DNA of 64,000 nt from Scilla litardierei (lineage: Eukaryota > Streptophyta > Magnoliopsida > Asparagales > Asparagaceae), in NCBI GenBank assembly GCA_030789695.1, contig CM061142.1:566795281-566859280 (forward strand), in the 5' to 3' direction. The translations under genes and the position numbers were made by a program. Under the pieces are notes generated by a model that was given only the letters and a program-made list of their open reading frames with translations, did no database searches and was not told the origin of the DNA. Positions 16,690 through 29,900 of the stretch are shown here, piece after piece. Position 1 is the first letter of the stretch; every line of letters begins with the position of its first letter.

Positions 16690-17192
16690 CGTCGCTTGCA
16701 GGGGCGTGGGCCCGCGTGCTTGGACGCCGGCGGCAGCGACCGGGGAGGAGGAGGCGGCGGGGACGCGGCAGACGTCGGCGGCGGCGAGCTCAGTTGCTCG
16801 GAGGAGCTGAGGAGGCGACAGAGTAGGCGGGTGACGGTGGGGAAACTGGGAGCTTGCGGCGAGCTTGGGGGAGCGGCGTCTGCGGGCTCATCGGAGGAAG
16901 CTGGGCGTCGGGGGTTGCTGCTCTCGGGGGCTAGCGTCGGAACGCGACGGAGAGGCATCGTTGGTCTCGTCGGAGAGGCCCAGGCAGTAGCAGGGCAAGT
17001 TGGGTCACCGTGGGCTCACCGTGGAAGAAGAAAGAGGGAGAGCGAGGTCAGAGCGGGGGGCTTTCGAGGTTGACGAAGGCCGGAGGGGCGGTGGGGGTTT
17101 TGGTGGGCACGTCGGAGACGAGGCGGTGGGTGCAGGGGAAGAGGGCGTGGGCGAGCGTGGGTTGGATCTCCGGTGGTCTGAGAGAGAGAACT

Positions 17193-17234
<42 letters not shown>

Positions 17235-17340
17235 GGGGGAAAGCTTCGGACTGGGGGTGTTTGCGGCGGCGTTCGAGTCCTCCGGCAGTGGGAAGAGGAG
17301 GAGATGGGTTGGGTTTGAACGGAAAAGAGAGAGAGCGCGC
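16690..17340. other. GC-rich, CpG-rich island within the solo LTR
   Basis: The composition switches sharply from AT-rich to GGCGG/GGAGGAGG sequence, then back after 17350. A (GA)n run lies at 17194-17232. Overlapping long frames on both strands are low-complexity. It may be the LTR promoter/leader region or a captured first-exon fragment; neither can be decided from sequence alone. Confidence 0.6.
17194..17232. repeat. (GA)n microsatellite
   Basis: About 39 bp of GA repeat inside the GC-rich island. Confidence 0.9.
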
Positions 17341-18142
17341 GCGGGTGATAGCTGGGAAAGAGAGGGGGGTTATGTGTAATTTTAAAATGGAATTAAGGGT
17401 GTTGGTTAAGCTGAGAGAGAGGGGGTTTGGGGGGGGGGTATTTTTAGGTTACTGGGTAATTAATGGGGTGGTTAGCTTAGTTGACTAAGCTAGACATCTT
17501 TAATACGGTAGGTTAGGGCTTTAGACTAAACTTGGAAAATTTTGTAAAGTGTCTAAACGTGTTAAGCATGGGGGTTAAAGTAATTAGTAATTAGGTTATA
17601 GTAATTAGCTAGGGTAATTGGTGACGGTAAAATTTGTAACGAAATTACGATTTTTACCCTACTAGTAAACGTGTCCGGAAAATTACGAAAACTTACACAT
17701 GGAATCGTATCGTTGCGAGAATCGTGAATACGAGATCCGTTTTGGGGTTTGAGCTATGGAAATATGAGTTTTGGGCCAAAACATTTTGGAAGCAGGTTTG
17801 TGGGTTCTCTATTGATTTGACTTCAGAAAATTACGAAATTAATGTGGAAAGCCCTAAATGATCATAGAATGTTACCGTAGAAGTTTGAAAACATTTTGAT
17901 GATGTTTGTATAGAAAATAAATTCATTAAGCCAAAATGGTAATAATTGAAAATGAATTTTTACTAGATTATTTAGAGGTATTTGATAGAACCCAAACTCA
18001 CTAAAATACTTCATAACTAGTTTGATACTTCAAAATATTTTTATAAGAAAATTTTGAAATCGTAAAACTCCTGATCCACCATTACAAAATACGTTAAATA
18101 CGAAATTAATTGTTTTGAAAAAATACGAGTCGTTACATCTTG

Positions 18143-18473
18143 GGTCCTTTATTGGATTGGGGTTTTGGTTTAGTGAGAGTTCTAGGTATAGTTGTTGTTG
18201 TATAAGATGGACTTTGTTGGTCTTTGGTGTTTATGTATAAGTTTCTGAGCTACCTTATTTAGTTCTGAGTTGGTTGTTTCTTTCTATGTTTTTGTTTTCT
18301 TTCTCAGTGTTTGTCATTTTCTGGGAACGTTACGTGTACTACCCCAGCAGTGCGCAGTGGACATATATCCTTCGTGGACCTGTATAGATGCCTTTTTCTC
18401 TTCTCACACCCGCCTCTCTGGGTATTAGGACATATTCGTACGTCCTAGGTATTCTGGGAAGTGGGGCGTGACA
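18143..18473. repeat. LTR-like end fragment
   Basis: The sequence right of the solo-LTR duplication runs to GAAGTGGGGCGTGACA, the mirror of the TGTCACGCCCC starts used by several LTR families. It is therefore one end of another LTR in which both solo LTRs are nested, by way of the 19-bp piece 14475-14493. The other end was not located. Confidence 0.45.
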
Positions 18474-20846
18474 GACGGCCATCAATGGCTGACCATGAAA
18501 CTCGCCATCATTATCGACAGCTCAGGCTAATTCAATAAAGCGTCTTCAATGCTGAGCTGTTACATGAATAATGGCACTCCAAAGGACCATTTTCTATATA
18601 TAGTCTATAAAACAATGAAAGAAAGGTTCAACTACGGACTCTCTGAAATACACTTAAGTCGGGTACGCTTATACTCAATATCTGCTCCATCTCGATGAGA
18701 TAGCTAGCGGACAACCATCCAACAGGTCGGACATAGCTACCATGAGTCTCTTTAAGTCATCTAATGACTTAAGCATCGGAGGATATTTGGTCAAACCACA
18801 GATCCGACCACTTGACGGGCTTCAAGTGCTACAAGCTAGCTAAAGATAGCTTGGATCCTACTCCTATAGCTCGGATCTGGGACTACCAAGACCGTGGATA
18901 GCTCGCCCAGTGCGTAATCAACTGCCCGTGTCATCCTTCATCATCGTACATCAGCTTCTACAACCGAACCATCTTCCAACAACTTCAGTGGTGAGAAAAC
19001 ACACCGAAACACCCTGGACGAGAATAAAAACGACGCAAAGAATAATTTTTAAAAAATAACAAAGCAAAAAAATTAATATATCTATAAGTATCACAAATTA
19101 ATAAACAATATCTAATATAAATGAATGATGAATATTGGAAAACCTAATAATTCAATAGAACCTAATAAGATAATTCAACAGTATCACAAGGGTAAGTAAT
19201 CCAAAAATAATTGATGAATCTCTTCTGATTAATGCTATTCGAGCACTAAATATTTCAAAAGCATCAAAAGTAATCCAAATAATGTTTAATCTCTCCTAAT
19301 TAATTCAAAAAATTATGAATCTCCATTAATCAGAACCTAAAAATTTCTTCTAATTAGAGAATTAATAACCAAATTACATTTCCAACTAGATATTTCAAAA
19401 CCCTAACCTTACTATACTCCTAAAAAATTTGATGAATCTCTCCTAATTAAATGTTTAAACAATATCAAAAGCATAAGTAATCCAGAAAAATTGATTAATC
19501 TATCCTACTTAAGCCAAAAAATTGATGAATCCCTCATAATTAGAACCTAAAAATTTCCCATAATTAGATAATCAACAACCAAATTACTCTCCTAATTAGA
19601 TAGTTCAAAAACCTAACCTTTCCGCCAAACGAGATCCTTTCGAGTCTCAACGTTGATCAACACAGAGCTGCTCGATTCGCAGGGAGAGAGGGAGCCAGAA
19701 AAACTTCTACAAAGAAAATCAAAATAAAAGCATATGTAATTCAAAAAAAAACTTTGAATAGAACCTAGACAAATCTCCTAATTAGAGAATCAACAATCAA
19801 ATTAAACTCCTAATTAAAGATTTTAAAAACGTAATCTTTCCCCCAAACGAGATCATCTCGAATTTGCTAGGTTCGCAAACAAATTTTTTAAGGGAGGGTA
19901 TAACATTTCTGCAACTGAGCGTAGAAAAATTAGAGAGGGAGCAGTAAAAGATTTTCTAAAGCTCTTCTAATTACACTCATAGTTAAAGAGGGAGCGGCCT
20001 ACCATAGAAAAGTTTCTGCAAACAAAAATCCAGGGCTCTGGGTTGTTTGAAAGCCTCTGGATGACTGGACGTGTGAATTTGTCGTGTGCAGGTAATGTTC
20101 TAATTTTAGTTTGATCTCGCGTTGCGTTTAGGCCCTGAGCCTCTTACTGGAAATTTTCTTTTCTTCTCTGCCCTGGGCAGCTGCCCCCGGGTAAATACGC
20201 AAATACCTAATACTTCCGCCCCTGCCTGGCAGTAGCGCCAATAAAAAATGGCAGGGGTTACCAACCTTGACGGAATTCTGTAGAGCGCTTAACGATTTGT
20301 CCGGGTCTCACAAACCTAGCCAAATCGAACCTCGCCCCATTAGCACCTATCACCATCGGTTTTGACATGTCTATAGTAGGTCAACTTCTCTAATTATTTA
20401 TTTATTTATCAATTTCCCTAAGTATTTTTATTTTCTAGCCGTTTTCCAATATGTGCATTAAATCAAATTTACTCTTAATATATTAATATCTTTGATCCAC
20501 TTGCTGCAATATTTTAACGGACTTAATAGTTATACATTCAACGATAAATGTTTCAGATTAAAGAGACCGAGCTATTTTAGAATCCAGACAAGAAATCAAC
20601 AGATTGACGGACTTATATAGTTATTCCACGATAAATGTTTCAGATTAAAGCGAAGCTATTTTAGAATCCAAACAAGAAATCAACAGATTTATGGGATCCG
20701 ATCTAGAAGCAAGAGGGAAAGGCACGTCCAAATCCGATCCATTAAGGAAAACCGGTCAGGTCTATGGTTCCCTCTAAAACAATCCGATCCGAACGAACCA
20801 AAATTGCTGTTGAGGTGCTCTTTAGCCGTTTAATTCACTTATTAAT
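18474..20846. other. AT-rich unassigned stretch with LTR-like promoter segment
   Basis: 18480-19010 has a CTATATATAGT TATA-like box (about 18593) and an LTR-like U3-R look. 19020-20030 repeats CTCCTAATTA and CCAAACGAGATC motifs (19622 and 19851). 20030-20230 resembles a short exon with a GTGCAGGTAATG junction. Nothing here supports a named gene. Confidence 0.4.
20517..20692. repeat. 90-bp tandem duplication
   Basis: Two units start at 20517 and 20607 (ACGGACTTA...CAACAGATT), with small differences. They lie about 160 bp left of the MULE insertion site. Confidence 0.85.
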
Positions 20847-20855
20847 CATTATCTC

Positions 20856-21245
20856 GAGAAAATAGGTTAAATAACACCGGTCAAAGTTGGGTTTTAATTT
20901 ATACCATCAAATTTAAAAACTTTGCCAAACTAACACCCTAACGAAAATATTGACGGAAATACCCCTGACCAAAAAGTTAAAAAGTAAAATAACTGAGAAA
21001 CACTCATTTTTACCGTCGTTTGCACTCCTCCAGTTTGCCGCCCAAAATCGCCCTTCTTCCTCAACTCCGACCATCCCTCCGGCGATCCCGTCCTGATCCG
21101 CAGCTCACGCAACTGCAACGCTCCCAAACAACGAACCATCAAAGCCGTCGCCGCGTCGCCAACTCATACGCCTTAGCCCTCGCAAAGCGAAGACGACTCA
21201 GAAATCACATCACCGCCATAATCAAGCGACTTTTTGTAGAACCAG
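20856..21245. repeat. Left terminal inverted repeat of the MULE
   Basis: About 390 bp, inverted relative to 34250-34661. The outer 120 bp align easily. The inner part keeps blocks such as CGACCATCCCTCC, CCAACTCAT and TAGCCCTCGCAA. Its inner edge is a splice-donor-like ACCAG/GTAAGT, so it probably ends with a non-coding first exon for the plus-strand gene. Confidence 0.85.
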
Positions 21246-22362
21246 GTAAGTGATTTCGCATATTTAGCTTCGCCTGTTGGAATTTTTTTTGCGATTTATG
21301 TAAAAGTTTTTTTGGGGAATTAATTTAGGGTTTTGTGAAGAATACAATTTGAGAAGAATAAGAACATGATAAGTTATCACACTAATCAACTTGCATGTTA
21401 AGCAAAATAAGTTTGTTTGAAGATGTGAATCAATATGCGGTAAAATACGTTGGAAAACGGTAGTATACGCTGGTTTACGTTACAAATAGAAGCGCATATC
21501 AGCGCATATCAGCGCAAATTGGTGTATGTAAGCGCAAATCAGTTAATTTATGCTAAAAACCTAAATAGCAGCATGTTTTTGTACTTTTTTTGGGGAAATA
21601 CGATGTTATACGATATAAACCAATGATTTATTAGGAAATTAAGTTGACTTATTTGTGTTGTATGCTTAATTGAGTTGTTCATACCAGAAAGTTTACTTAA
21701 TTGGACATTTGCATCAATATGCGGTAACATACGCTGGTTTACGTTAAAAATTGTAGCGCATATCAGCGCATCTCAGCGCAAATGGGTGTATATTAGCGTA
21801 AATCAGTGCTTAGCAGTTACTGTGACGGGATAAAGATACGTACCTAAGTAGGAAGCACTTTTATTCGAGGAGCGGCATGTTTTGGTATTATTCTTTGTAA
21901 AATTCAATGTTATACGTTGTAAAACACTGATTTAATAGGAAATTATGTTGTCTTATTTGTGTTGTACGCTTAATTGGAGTTGTGCATACCCTAAAAATGC
22001 TTAATTGGACATTTGCATCAATATGCGCTAAAATACGCTGGTTTACATTAAAAATTGAGCGCATATCAGCGCATCTCAGCGCAAATTGGTGTATATCAGC
22101 GTAAATCAGTGTTTTTCAGTTAATTTGACGGGATAATGATACGTACCTAACTAGGAAGCCCTTTTATGCGAGGACTAGCATGTTTTGGTATTTTTCTTTG
22201 TAAAATACATTGTTATACGTTGTAAAACACTGATTTAATTGGAAAATATGTTGTCTTATTTATGTTGTACGCTTACTTGTAGTTGTTACTGATTTAATTG
22301 CTTAATTGGACATTTGCGCAAACTTAATTATCTAATATCCTGATATGTTTTGCGTTATGTAG
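21246..22362 (+). other. Putative 5'UTR intron of the ULP gene with ~300-bp tandem repeats
   Basis: Bounded by GTAAGT at 21246 and by TTATGTAG, which directly abuts the ATG at 22363. It holds about three tandem units of roughly 300 bp (starting near 21415, 21710 and 22010). Each contains CATCAATATGCG, TACGCTGGTTTACG, GCGCATATCAGCGCA, GATACGTACCTAA and TTATACG(A/T)T. Splice use is inferred. Confidence 0.6.
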
Positions 22363-25300
22363 ATGGGTAAAATCAAAGTTAATAATCGGGCTTCCGTGGA
22401 TTGCATACGAGAGGCAAGGGCATACTTGGGCGAAGATGCATTCCAGACAATGTTGAAGGAGTACAATTTCATATGGTTCTTGTCTAAGCTTGAGAAATTC
22501 CCGATACAAAGTCCTACTTTGCATTGGTTATTATGTAGAGGGGAAGTTGAAAGCAGTACCAGCCCAAATAAACGGGCATTAAAGTTTAACATAGCCGGGC
22601 ATTGGCATACATTTGGGCCTGTGGAATTTGCGCTTGTGACTGGCTTGCCATTCGGGGAGTTCCCGAATTGTGACGAGGAAGCAGAGACACCGTTTCGGGC
22701 TTTCCTTGACACAGCTACCCTTCGATTTTCAGATGTGATGGCCAAGCTAGGCACCGAGGCCGTTAAAAATCCTGGCGGCGTAGAAATTCGCAAGCTTGCT
22801 GTGCTTTACATCATCCACAGCATGGTCTTCGTGAAAGACGCTGGGAACATTGTGCATCCAAGGGCAATATGCTTGGCAGATGATCCGGAGCTGTTCAATG
22901 CATACCCATGGGGAAGATTGGTGTATGAAGAATTGGTGAAGGAGTGGGCCCACATGTTGATCAGGGTTAAGAAACCAGGTGTGGCACATCTGAAGGTGGG
23001 GACGTTCCCATTTGCTATTCAAGCATGGGTTCTAGAGTGTCTTTTGCCAGATTTCGCTGCTGCCTTGGCTAGGAGGGTGCCTGGGAACCCTCTTCCAAGG
23101 ATCTTTCGATGGGATACGTCAAACGCGTTGGAAGGTGGCTATTCCCTAGCTAGGCAGACTATATTTGACGTTGAAGATGTAAGAATGGACTTATCTTTCA
23201 ATATCCTTTTGTTTATTCATTATGTAAAATGATATGACACTGTATGCATTAGTATACGCCCAAATACGCCAATATACACCTGTGTGCGTCGCAGTATACT
23301 AGTGTAAGTCAACGTATAGTAGCGTATACTAGTATACACTAGTATACGCCCAAATACGCCGTTATACACCAGTGTAGTTCAAAGTATATTGGCGTATATG
23401 CACGCAAATTCACTGTATGCACTCAAATTCACTAGTATACGCCCAAATACGCCATTATACATCAGTGTAAGTCAACGTATACTAGCGTATATTAGCGTAT
23501 ACTGATGTATATTGGTGTATGTGAACGTAACACAGATTTTTACATACCACCTAGTTATGTTTTCATTATATATAATGATATGACACTTTATGCACTCAAA
23601 TACACTCGTATACGCGAAAATACGCCATTATACATCAGTGTTTGTCAACGTATACTAGCGTATATTAGCGTATACTGATGTATATTGGTGTATGTGAACG
23701 TAACACAGATTTTTACATAACACCTAGTTATGTTTTCATTATATATAATGATATGACACTGTATGCACTCAAATACACTCGTATACGCTCAAATACGCCA
23801 TAATACATCAGAGTTAGTCAACGTATACTAGCGTATATTAGCGTATACTGATGTATATTGGTGTATTTTCGCTTTTTCCACATCATAGACTTATTTATTT
23901 ATTGTTCTTGCAGTTACCTTTCATGCGATTAACCCCGGAAGCCGCAGAATTGGAAATTGATTACTATCATGGAGTCCGAAATTTCCTTGATTACAGACCG
24001 GCTTTTCTAGGATATTCAATGCCTCCTGGTGGAGCTGAAGAAGAGAAGGGTCCCGGGCTTCTAAACTTGATGTTGGCTCTGAAGAATCTAGAAAAGAAGA
24101 TGGACGAGAGCAACAAGAAGATGGAAGATCGTATAACAGTTTTGGAGGGGAGGGTGGCCTCGTTTGAGAAGGATAGGTTGGATGTCAAGAGGATAGAGAT
24201 AAATGTTGCGAAGCGAGTGAAGGACATTTTTTCCTATCAGATAGCCACGGCTATTTTCAAAATGGAGAGGCAACTGAGGGCTGAACTTAAACTCCCACAA
24301 CCAACAAATGAACCCCCTACAGCGATCGAAATCCATGACGATGAAAATTGTTTTGATGCTGCGGCGGTTATTGACGAGCCTGGTTTTGACATGCCTGCTA
24401 TGTCTGGGGCTATATCTGCTGAAGTTAGTGCTGCAGTCGAGGAACACAAGAGTCAAATTAACATAGGTGGACGACCTATGAGGACGAAGAGGCCTGCAGC
24501 TGCGGTTATTAGCCCATACCAGAAACCTGAGGGCCAAAAAAAACCAAGGAAGAAGAAGGGTGATGATAAAGAAGCCGAGAAGAAGAATCTAGCGCTGATA
24601 TGCTATGCCGAAAAAGAAGCTGAAAAAGAAGCTGAAAAAGAAAATCTTATTGATTTACCCCTATCCACCCCTACTACAACGGATTTCTCTTACGATACTT
24701 CGAGGTTTGAGTTGTTAAGATCATGGATGTCGAAGAATCTATCAAGGGCCGAAGTAGCTGGACTAGTGACTAGGGTGAAGACATTGGATTCCATATCTTG
24801 CAAGAACTTGGAAGTGCTCATTTCTGCAAGAGGATGGCTTAGTAGTGAGGTATGTACTAATATTATTTCTAAACTAATATTTTTCTTGATGAATTCTTGC
24901 AATAATCTTAGCTTTTTTAATTATATACAATGATATGCGCCTAAATACGCTAGTATACGCCCAAATGCACTCAAATACACCGGTGTATGTCGACGTATAC
25001 TAGTGTATATTAACGTATAATAGTGTATAGTAGTGTATTTTAACGCAACACATCTTTTTGCATACGACATACTAATTATGCGTCAATTAAACCATTGTTT
25101 ATTAACGTATTCCAACGCATTTTACAGCATATTGATGCACACCTCCAGTTACTTAACATGCAAGTTGAGGAGCATCCTGATATGTTCCCATCATCAAAAT
25201 GGACTTGTTTGGGCGGTCTTTACAGCAGGTCCGTTAAGTATGGGTACAAGTTGTTTTTGGAAAACCGGCAGATGAATGCCGAGAAAAAGATGGATGGAGC

Positions 25301-25826
25301 TGCGTTGTCATGGGGTGCCATGGACCTTGATTTGCTAATGTTTGTTTTAGGGATGAATGAAAATTGGGCATGTAAGCCATGGGTCAATTGTGACCACGTC
25401 TATGGGATCGAAAACATTGCGGGGTCGCACTGGGCTGCATATGCATATGACTTTGGTAAGAAAGAAGTCAAAGTGTATGACTCCATGTCGAGTGCGTACA
25501 AGGAAGAACGCCGCGAGATCTTTAGGATGCATGCCGCAATCGCACCGTCCCTGTACAACGAGAGTTTTGCAAGCGCTGAATCCAAATTGGACCCTGACAT
25601 CCCATTTGCTATGACAATTGTTGATGTTCCACAGCAGCCAAACAGTTGGGACTGTGGGGTTTATGCCATTAAATTTGTTCAGTGCTTGGCAATGAATAAT
25701 GACCTCCATGGATTATCGTCTTCGCACTTTATTGATTACAGGAGGCAACTTGCGGTGGATATGGTAAAGTGGTCCAAAACCACTGCCCGGACATTTGTAT
25801 ATGATGAGAAGGATATCAACGCTTGA
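22363..25826 (+). CDS. DUF1985 / C48 (Ulp1-like) cysteine protease carried by the MULE
   Basis: A three-exon model keeps one frame: 22363-23178, 23914-24849 and 25128-25826, with donors GTAAGA and GTATGT, acceptors TTGCAG and TTACAG, all phase 0. It gives 816 residues. Residues about 45-215 fit DUF1985 (ends near DDPELFNAYPWGRLVYEEL). A coiled-coil-like charged stretch (about 310-390) and a Lys/Glu-rich linker (KEAEKEAEKE) follow. The last 150 residues carry the C48 catalytic set: His685 (GSHW), Asp702 (VYDSM), Gln753/754 and Cys760 (SWDCGVYA). Known C48 enzymes cleave SUMO-type proteins; the substrate of transposon copies is unknown. No frame break is seen, so the gene looks intact. It converges on mudrA. 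Confidence 0.88.
23179..23913 (+). other. Intron 1 of the ULP gene, filled with GCGTATA/TACGCC repeats
   Basis: GT...AG intron of 735 bp with three units of about 180 bp. Each contains ATATGACACT(G/T)TATGCACTCAAATACAC, TACGCCATTATACATCAG and repeated AGCGTATA(T/C)T. Most words contain CG. Confidence 0.8.
24850..25127 (+). other. Intron 2 of the ULP gene with the same repeat words
   Basis: 278-bp GT...AG intron containing CTAAATACGCTAGTATACGCCC and GACGTATACTAGTG words related to those of intron 1. Confidence 0.75.
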
Positions 25827-26903
25827 TTTGTATATGATTTGTATATTATGTATAGAAAATTGACACATTACTGTTGGTTATGGATGCGTATCTCAAACCA
25901 AATCTCTCTTTCCATGGTACAAGAGATTAGTTTAAATTTTAATCAATGTACTTCTGTCGTTAATTATATTGTTTGTACTATTATACACCAATTTGCGCTG
26001 AGATGCGCTGCTTTGCGCTGCTTTGCGCTTCAAATGTTACGTAAACAAGCGTTTACCACCGTATTACATCGTATTTCAACGCCTATTGATGCACTTCGCC
26101 CGTTCATTAACGTCCAAGTTTACGGAGAATTTAGGCACGTTACACTCATCACAATGTACATTTTTGGGTCGTCTTCTTCAGGAGGAATGAGAGTTTTGGG
26201 TAGACGTGATTAGTTTCAACTGATTTTTTTAAGGTTAAATCTGACATTATTCATTCTAAAAATGAGTACGTACTGTTTCAACCATTATACCTTCAAATTA
26301 AATGTTATACCCCAATTTGCGCTGAGATGCGCTTCTTTGCGCTGCTTTGCGCTTTAAATGTTACGGAATCAAGCGTTTACCACCGTATTTCATCGTATTT
26401 CAACGCATATTGATGCACTTCGCCCGTCCCTAACGTCCAAGTTTACGTAGTATTTAGGCACTATCCAGTCATCACAATGTACATTTTTGGGATGACTTTT
26501 TCAAAAGGAATGACAGTTTTGGGTTCACGTGATTAGTTTCAATGGACCTGTTTAAGTTTAAATCTGATATTATTCATTCTAAGAATGATTAAGTAGTCTT
26601 TCAACCATTATACCTTCAAATTAAATGATATACACCAATTTGCGCTGAGATGCGCTGCTTTGCGCTTCATATTGGCACGTAAACAAGCGTTTACCACCGT
26701 ATTACATCGTATTTCAAAGCCTATTGACGCACTTCGCCAGTGGCTGAACATACATGCTTTCGTAGTATGTATTCATGATACAAGCATCACAATGGACATG
26801 TTTTAGTTGCAATCTGACTTTATTATTAGTTAAACCTTCCACTTACATTGTTGCAAATTATTACAATTTGATGAAGGGCTAAACATAAAATTTTGATGCA
26901 CCA
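25827..26903. repeat. Convergent intergenic region with ~330-bp tandem repeats
   Basis: The 1.08 kb between the stop codons of the ULP gene and mudrA holds three units beginning near 25980, 26310 and 26635. Each has CCAATTTGCGCTGAGATGCGCT, CTTTGCGCT, AAGCGTTTACCACCGTATT and TTGATGCACTTCGCC. They are diverged, inverted relatives of the left UTR-intron words. It must also hold the 3' ends of both transcripts. No terminator is identified. Confidence 0.75.
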
Positions 26904-29900
26904 TCACAATGGTTGAGTTGGTACATACTCCTTCCCCTTACATGTTTGCCTATTATGGCCCAGCTCTCTGCATCGTCCACACCTCCTTCCTGGGAGATTT
27001 CCAGGGGTTTCCTCTCCTTGTGAAGGCATCCTTTTCTTCTTTCTCCTTCCTTTTATGTTCGAAACAACTGGCGGACGTACAACCACATCTTGGACACTTT
27101 GTGGTACGACTCGATACCACTCACTTCGATGCGGAACTGGATTCAATGGTAGGGCGTATGCCAGCCTTAAACATTCAATTGTGTAAAACCTGCATAAGAG
27201 AAGAATCATATTTTAACACTCGAGTAAAAACTAATATATAACAGTATGCACTACTCTACGCCATTAGACACTATTATACGCTTTTGAACGCTGATACACG
27301 GAAAGTATACAAACGTATACCTACGTATAACGAATTTTACCTTGAACAAAGGGTATAAGAAGATATATTACGCGTCCTGGAAGCCCTGATTGCATGTGCG
27401 CATGGCAACTGGTTTAGCTGGAATTTATAGCACGTGCAATTGCGCAAATTTAAATCAACCGTTGCATCACGTTGACCATCAAGAATGTAAAACCTGAATT
27501 CATCAATTGGATGTACCATGAAGTGGCGTGACTTATCATCTCGCTTACCCATCTTTCTCTCGGCATAAGGAGTGAGTATGCTAGTGCATTTGTTGGCGAG
27601 TCGTAGGCGATCATGGAACCAAGCCTGTAACTTTGTTCTAATAGTTTCCAACAAAGTGATAATAGGAAATTCCCTAGCCACCTTCAAGAGAGCATTCATT
27701 GACTCGGCAATATTGGTCGTCATGATACTGTATCGCCTCGCAGGAAAAAAACACCTAGCCCATTTTTTGGGATCGGCATCCATAAGATAGTCGTATACTT
27801 GCCGCTTTGTTGACCGCAGATGTTGCAACTTCTCTTCGAAATCTATCTCTGTATAAGCCTTAGCCACACTGTACAAGAATTCCTTCGCCTTCACCTTGTA
27901 CTTTGCATTCATGTTCAACCCCAGATGGAACATGCAAATTCCATACACTGCTTCAGGAAATTGCTCCTTGCAACATTTCTCAATTGAAGGATGACGGTCA
28001 GAAATAAACACTAAATCTTGTCGGGCCCCAATAACATGGCGAAGTTGCTGAAAGAACCATGCCCACGATGCATCGTTTTCCGTTGCTGCGACGCCAAATG
28101 CTAATGGATAAATTTGGTTGTTTCCGTCCATACAAGTAGCAATGAATAATTTGCCTCTGTAACGTCCCTTCAAGAAGCATGCATCTACAGCTATAACGGG
28201 TCGGATGCAAGATTCAAAACCCACAATTGAGGGCCCAAATGCCAAGAAACATTGCACAAAACAATTGTTCACGTCTAACTGATATGCCGAATACGTTCCG
28301 GGATTTGCATGCTCCAACAACCACAAGTAAGATGGGAGTACCATAAAAGATTCTTCCGGACTGCCACGTATCAGTTGTGTAGCAATCTCCTTGGCTTTCC
28401 AAGCTTTCCAGTAACTTATTTTTATGCCATACACCTTTTCTAACATTTTCACGATATCCAACGGATCATTATTATCATCTTTAACCATTTGCGCAATAAC
28501 TTCGCTTGTTGCACTTCCACGATAACGCTTAAACCTTGCATCAATGGAACAACTGTGACCCTTCACGTATGAACGAATGATCCATGATCCATGCTTCTTT
28601 GACAATGACCCCCTAAGCCTCCACGTGCAAGACTTGTCAACACAGGTAGCAATAAGCCTCTTGCGGTCAGAATGTGTAATGCGAAACTCGCGATTCGCCT
28701 TCACGGTTATAATACGCAGTCGGAGCAACAGTTCAACCTTGCTTCTTACATGTTCACCAACGCTGAAATCCTTCATCACATGAACGTTCACATTGGTCGA
28801 ATGTGCTTCAGAAGGTCCATCGTTACCACAAGTGATGGTATGATTGTGATTACCTGCACAATTACCTGCACAATTATCTACTTTACTACAGTATACACCA
28901 ATATAACATAGTACTAGTCATAACCCGTGCCCGCGGGCACGGTTCATTTAAGATTCCCCTGCGAAATCTTTGTTCCCCAAAAAATTATTTCCACAGCCAA
29001 AATTGTGTGGAACAACAAATTAGCGTAAAAATATTTAGCGGCACGGACGTCTTCGGCGCCGAACAACAAATTCGACACGGTCGCCTTCGACACGGAACAA
29101 CAAATACGGCGATGGCGCCTTCGGTGCGGAACAACAGATTCGGCGTAAAATAACAAATTCAACACGTGTGCTTTCGACGCAGAAGAACAAATTAGCGTAA
29201 AAAATCGGTGCCAGCGCCATCGGCGCGAAACAGTAAATTCGGCGCGAGTGCCTTCGGTGTGGAAAAAACAAATTTGACGCGGGCGCCTTCGTCGCAAAAC
29301 AACAAATTAGCGTAATAAATTTAGCGGAACAACAAATTCGGTTCGGAACAACGCGCGAGCGCATTCGGTGCGGAACAACAAATTTGGCATGGGAACCTTT
29401 GGCACGGGACAACAAATTAGCGTAAAAAAGTTGCGCGGGCGCCGTTTGTTGGCGCGGAACAACTCGTGAGCGCATTTGGCATGGATCATCGGCTCGGGCA
29501 CCTTTGGCGCGGAACATCGGCTCGGGCACCTTTGGTGCGGAACAACAAATTAGCATAAAAAAATTTAGCAGGCGCTTTCGCGGGGGCCATTTGTTGTCGT
29601 GGAACAACGCGTGAGCGCATTCTGTGCGTAACAACAAATTCGGCGCGGGCGCCTTTGACGCGGAACAACAATTTAGTGTAAAATATTTAGCGGGTGCCTT
29701 TGGCGCGGAACAACAAATTAGCGTAAAAAAATTTACCGGCGCGAGCGCATTCGGCGTGGAACAACAAATTAGCGTAAAAAAGTTGCGCGGATGCCGTTTG
29801 TTGGTGCGGAACAATGTGCCAGCGCATTCGGCACGGAACATCGGCTCGGGTGCCTTTGGTGCAAAACATCGACTCAAGCGCCTTTGGCACAAAACAACAA

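Larger units (their letters stand above)
14499..18137. mobile_element. Solo LTR, 3.6 kb, probably Gypsy-like
   Basis: The unit starts TGTAACGACCCGCTCTCGGG and ends ACGAGTCGTTACA, so its tips are inverted repeats (TGTAACGA / TCGTTACA). It is flanked by the duplication TCTTG (14494-14498 and 18138-18142). No second copy or internal region is present. The GTCGTTACA end matches that of the LARD LTRs, which suggests related families. AT-rich arms surround a GC-rich island (16690-17340). The arginine/glycine-rich frames in that island are compositional and not accepted as genes. Confidence 0.85.

Noticed and set aside
16569..17488. Long Arg/Gly-rich frames on both strands in the solo LTR
   Set aside because: GC-rich low-complexity DNA opens all frames. 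No recognisable domain.
29035..29892. 285-codon minus-strand open frame with repeated Cys/Ala/Pro/Arg peptides
   Set aside because: It follows a tandem array and other frames over the same array are also open. No domain or start context.
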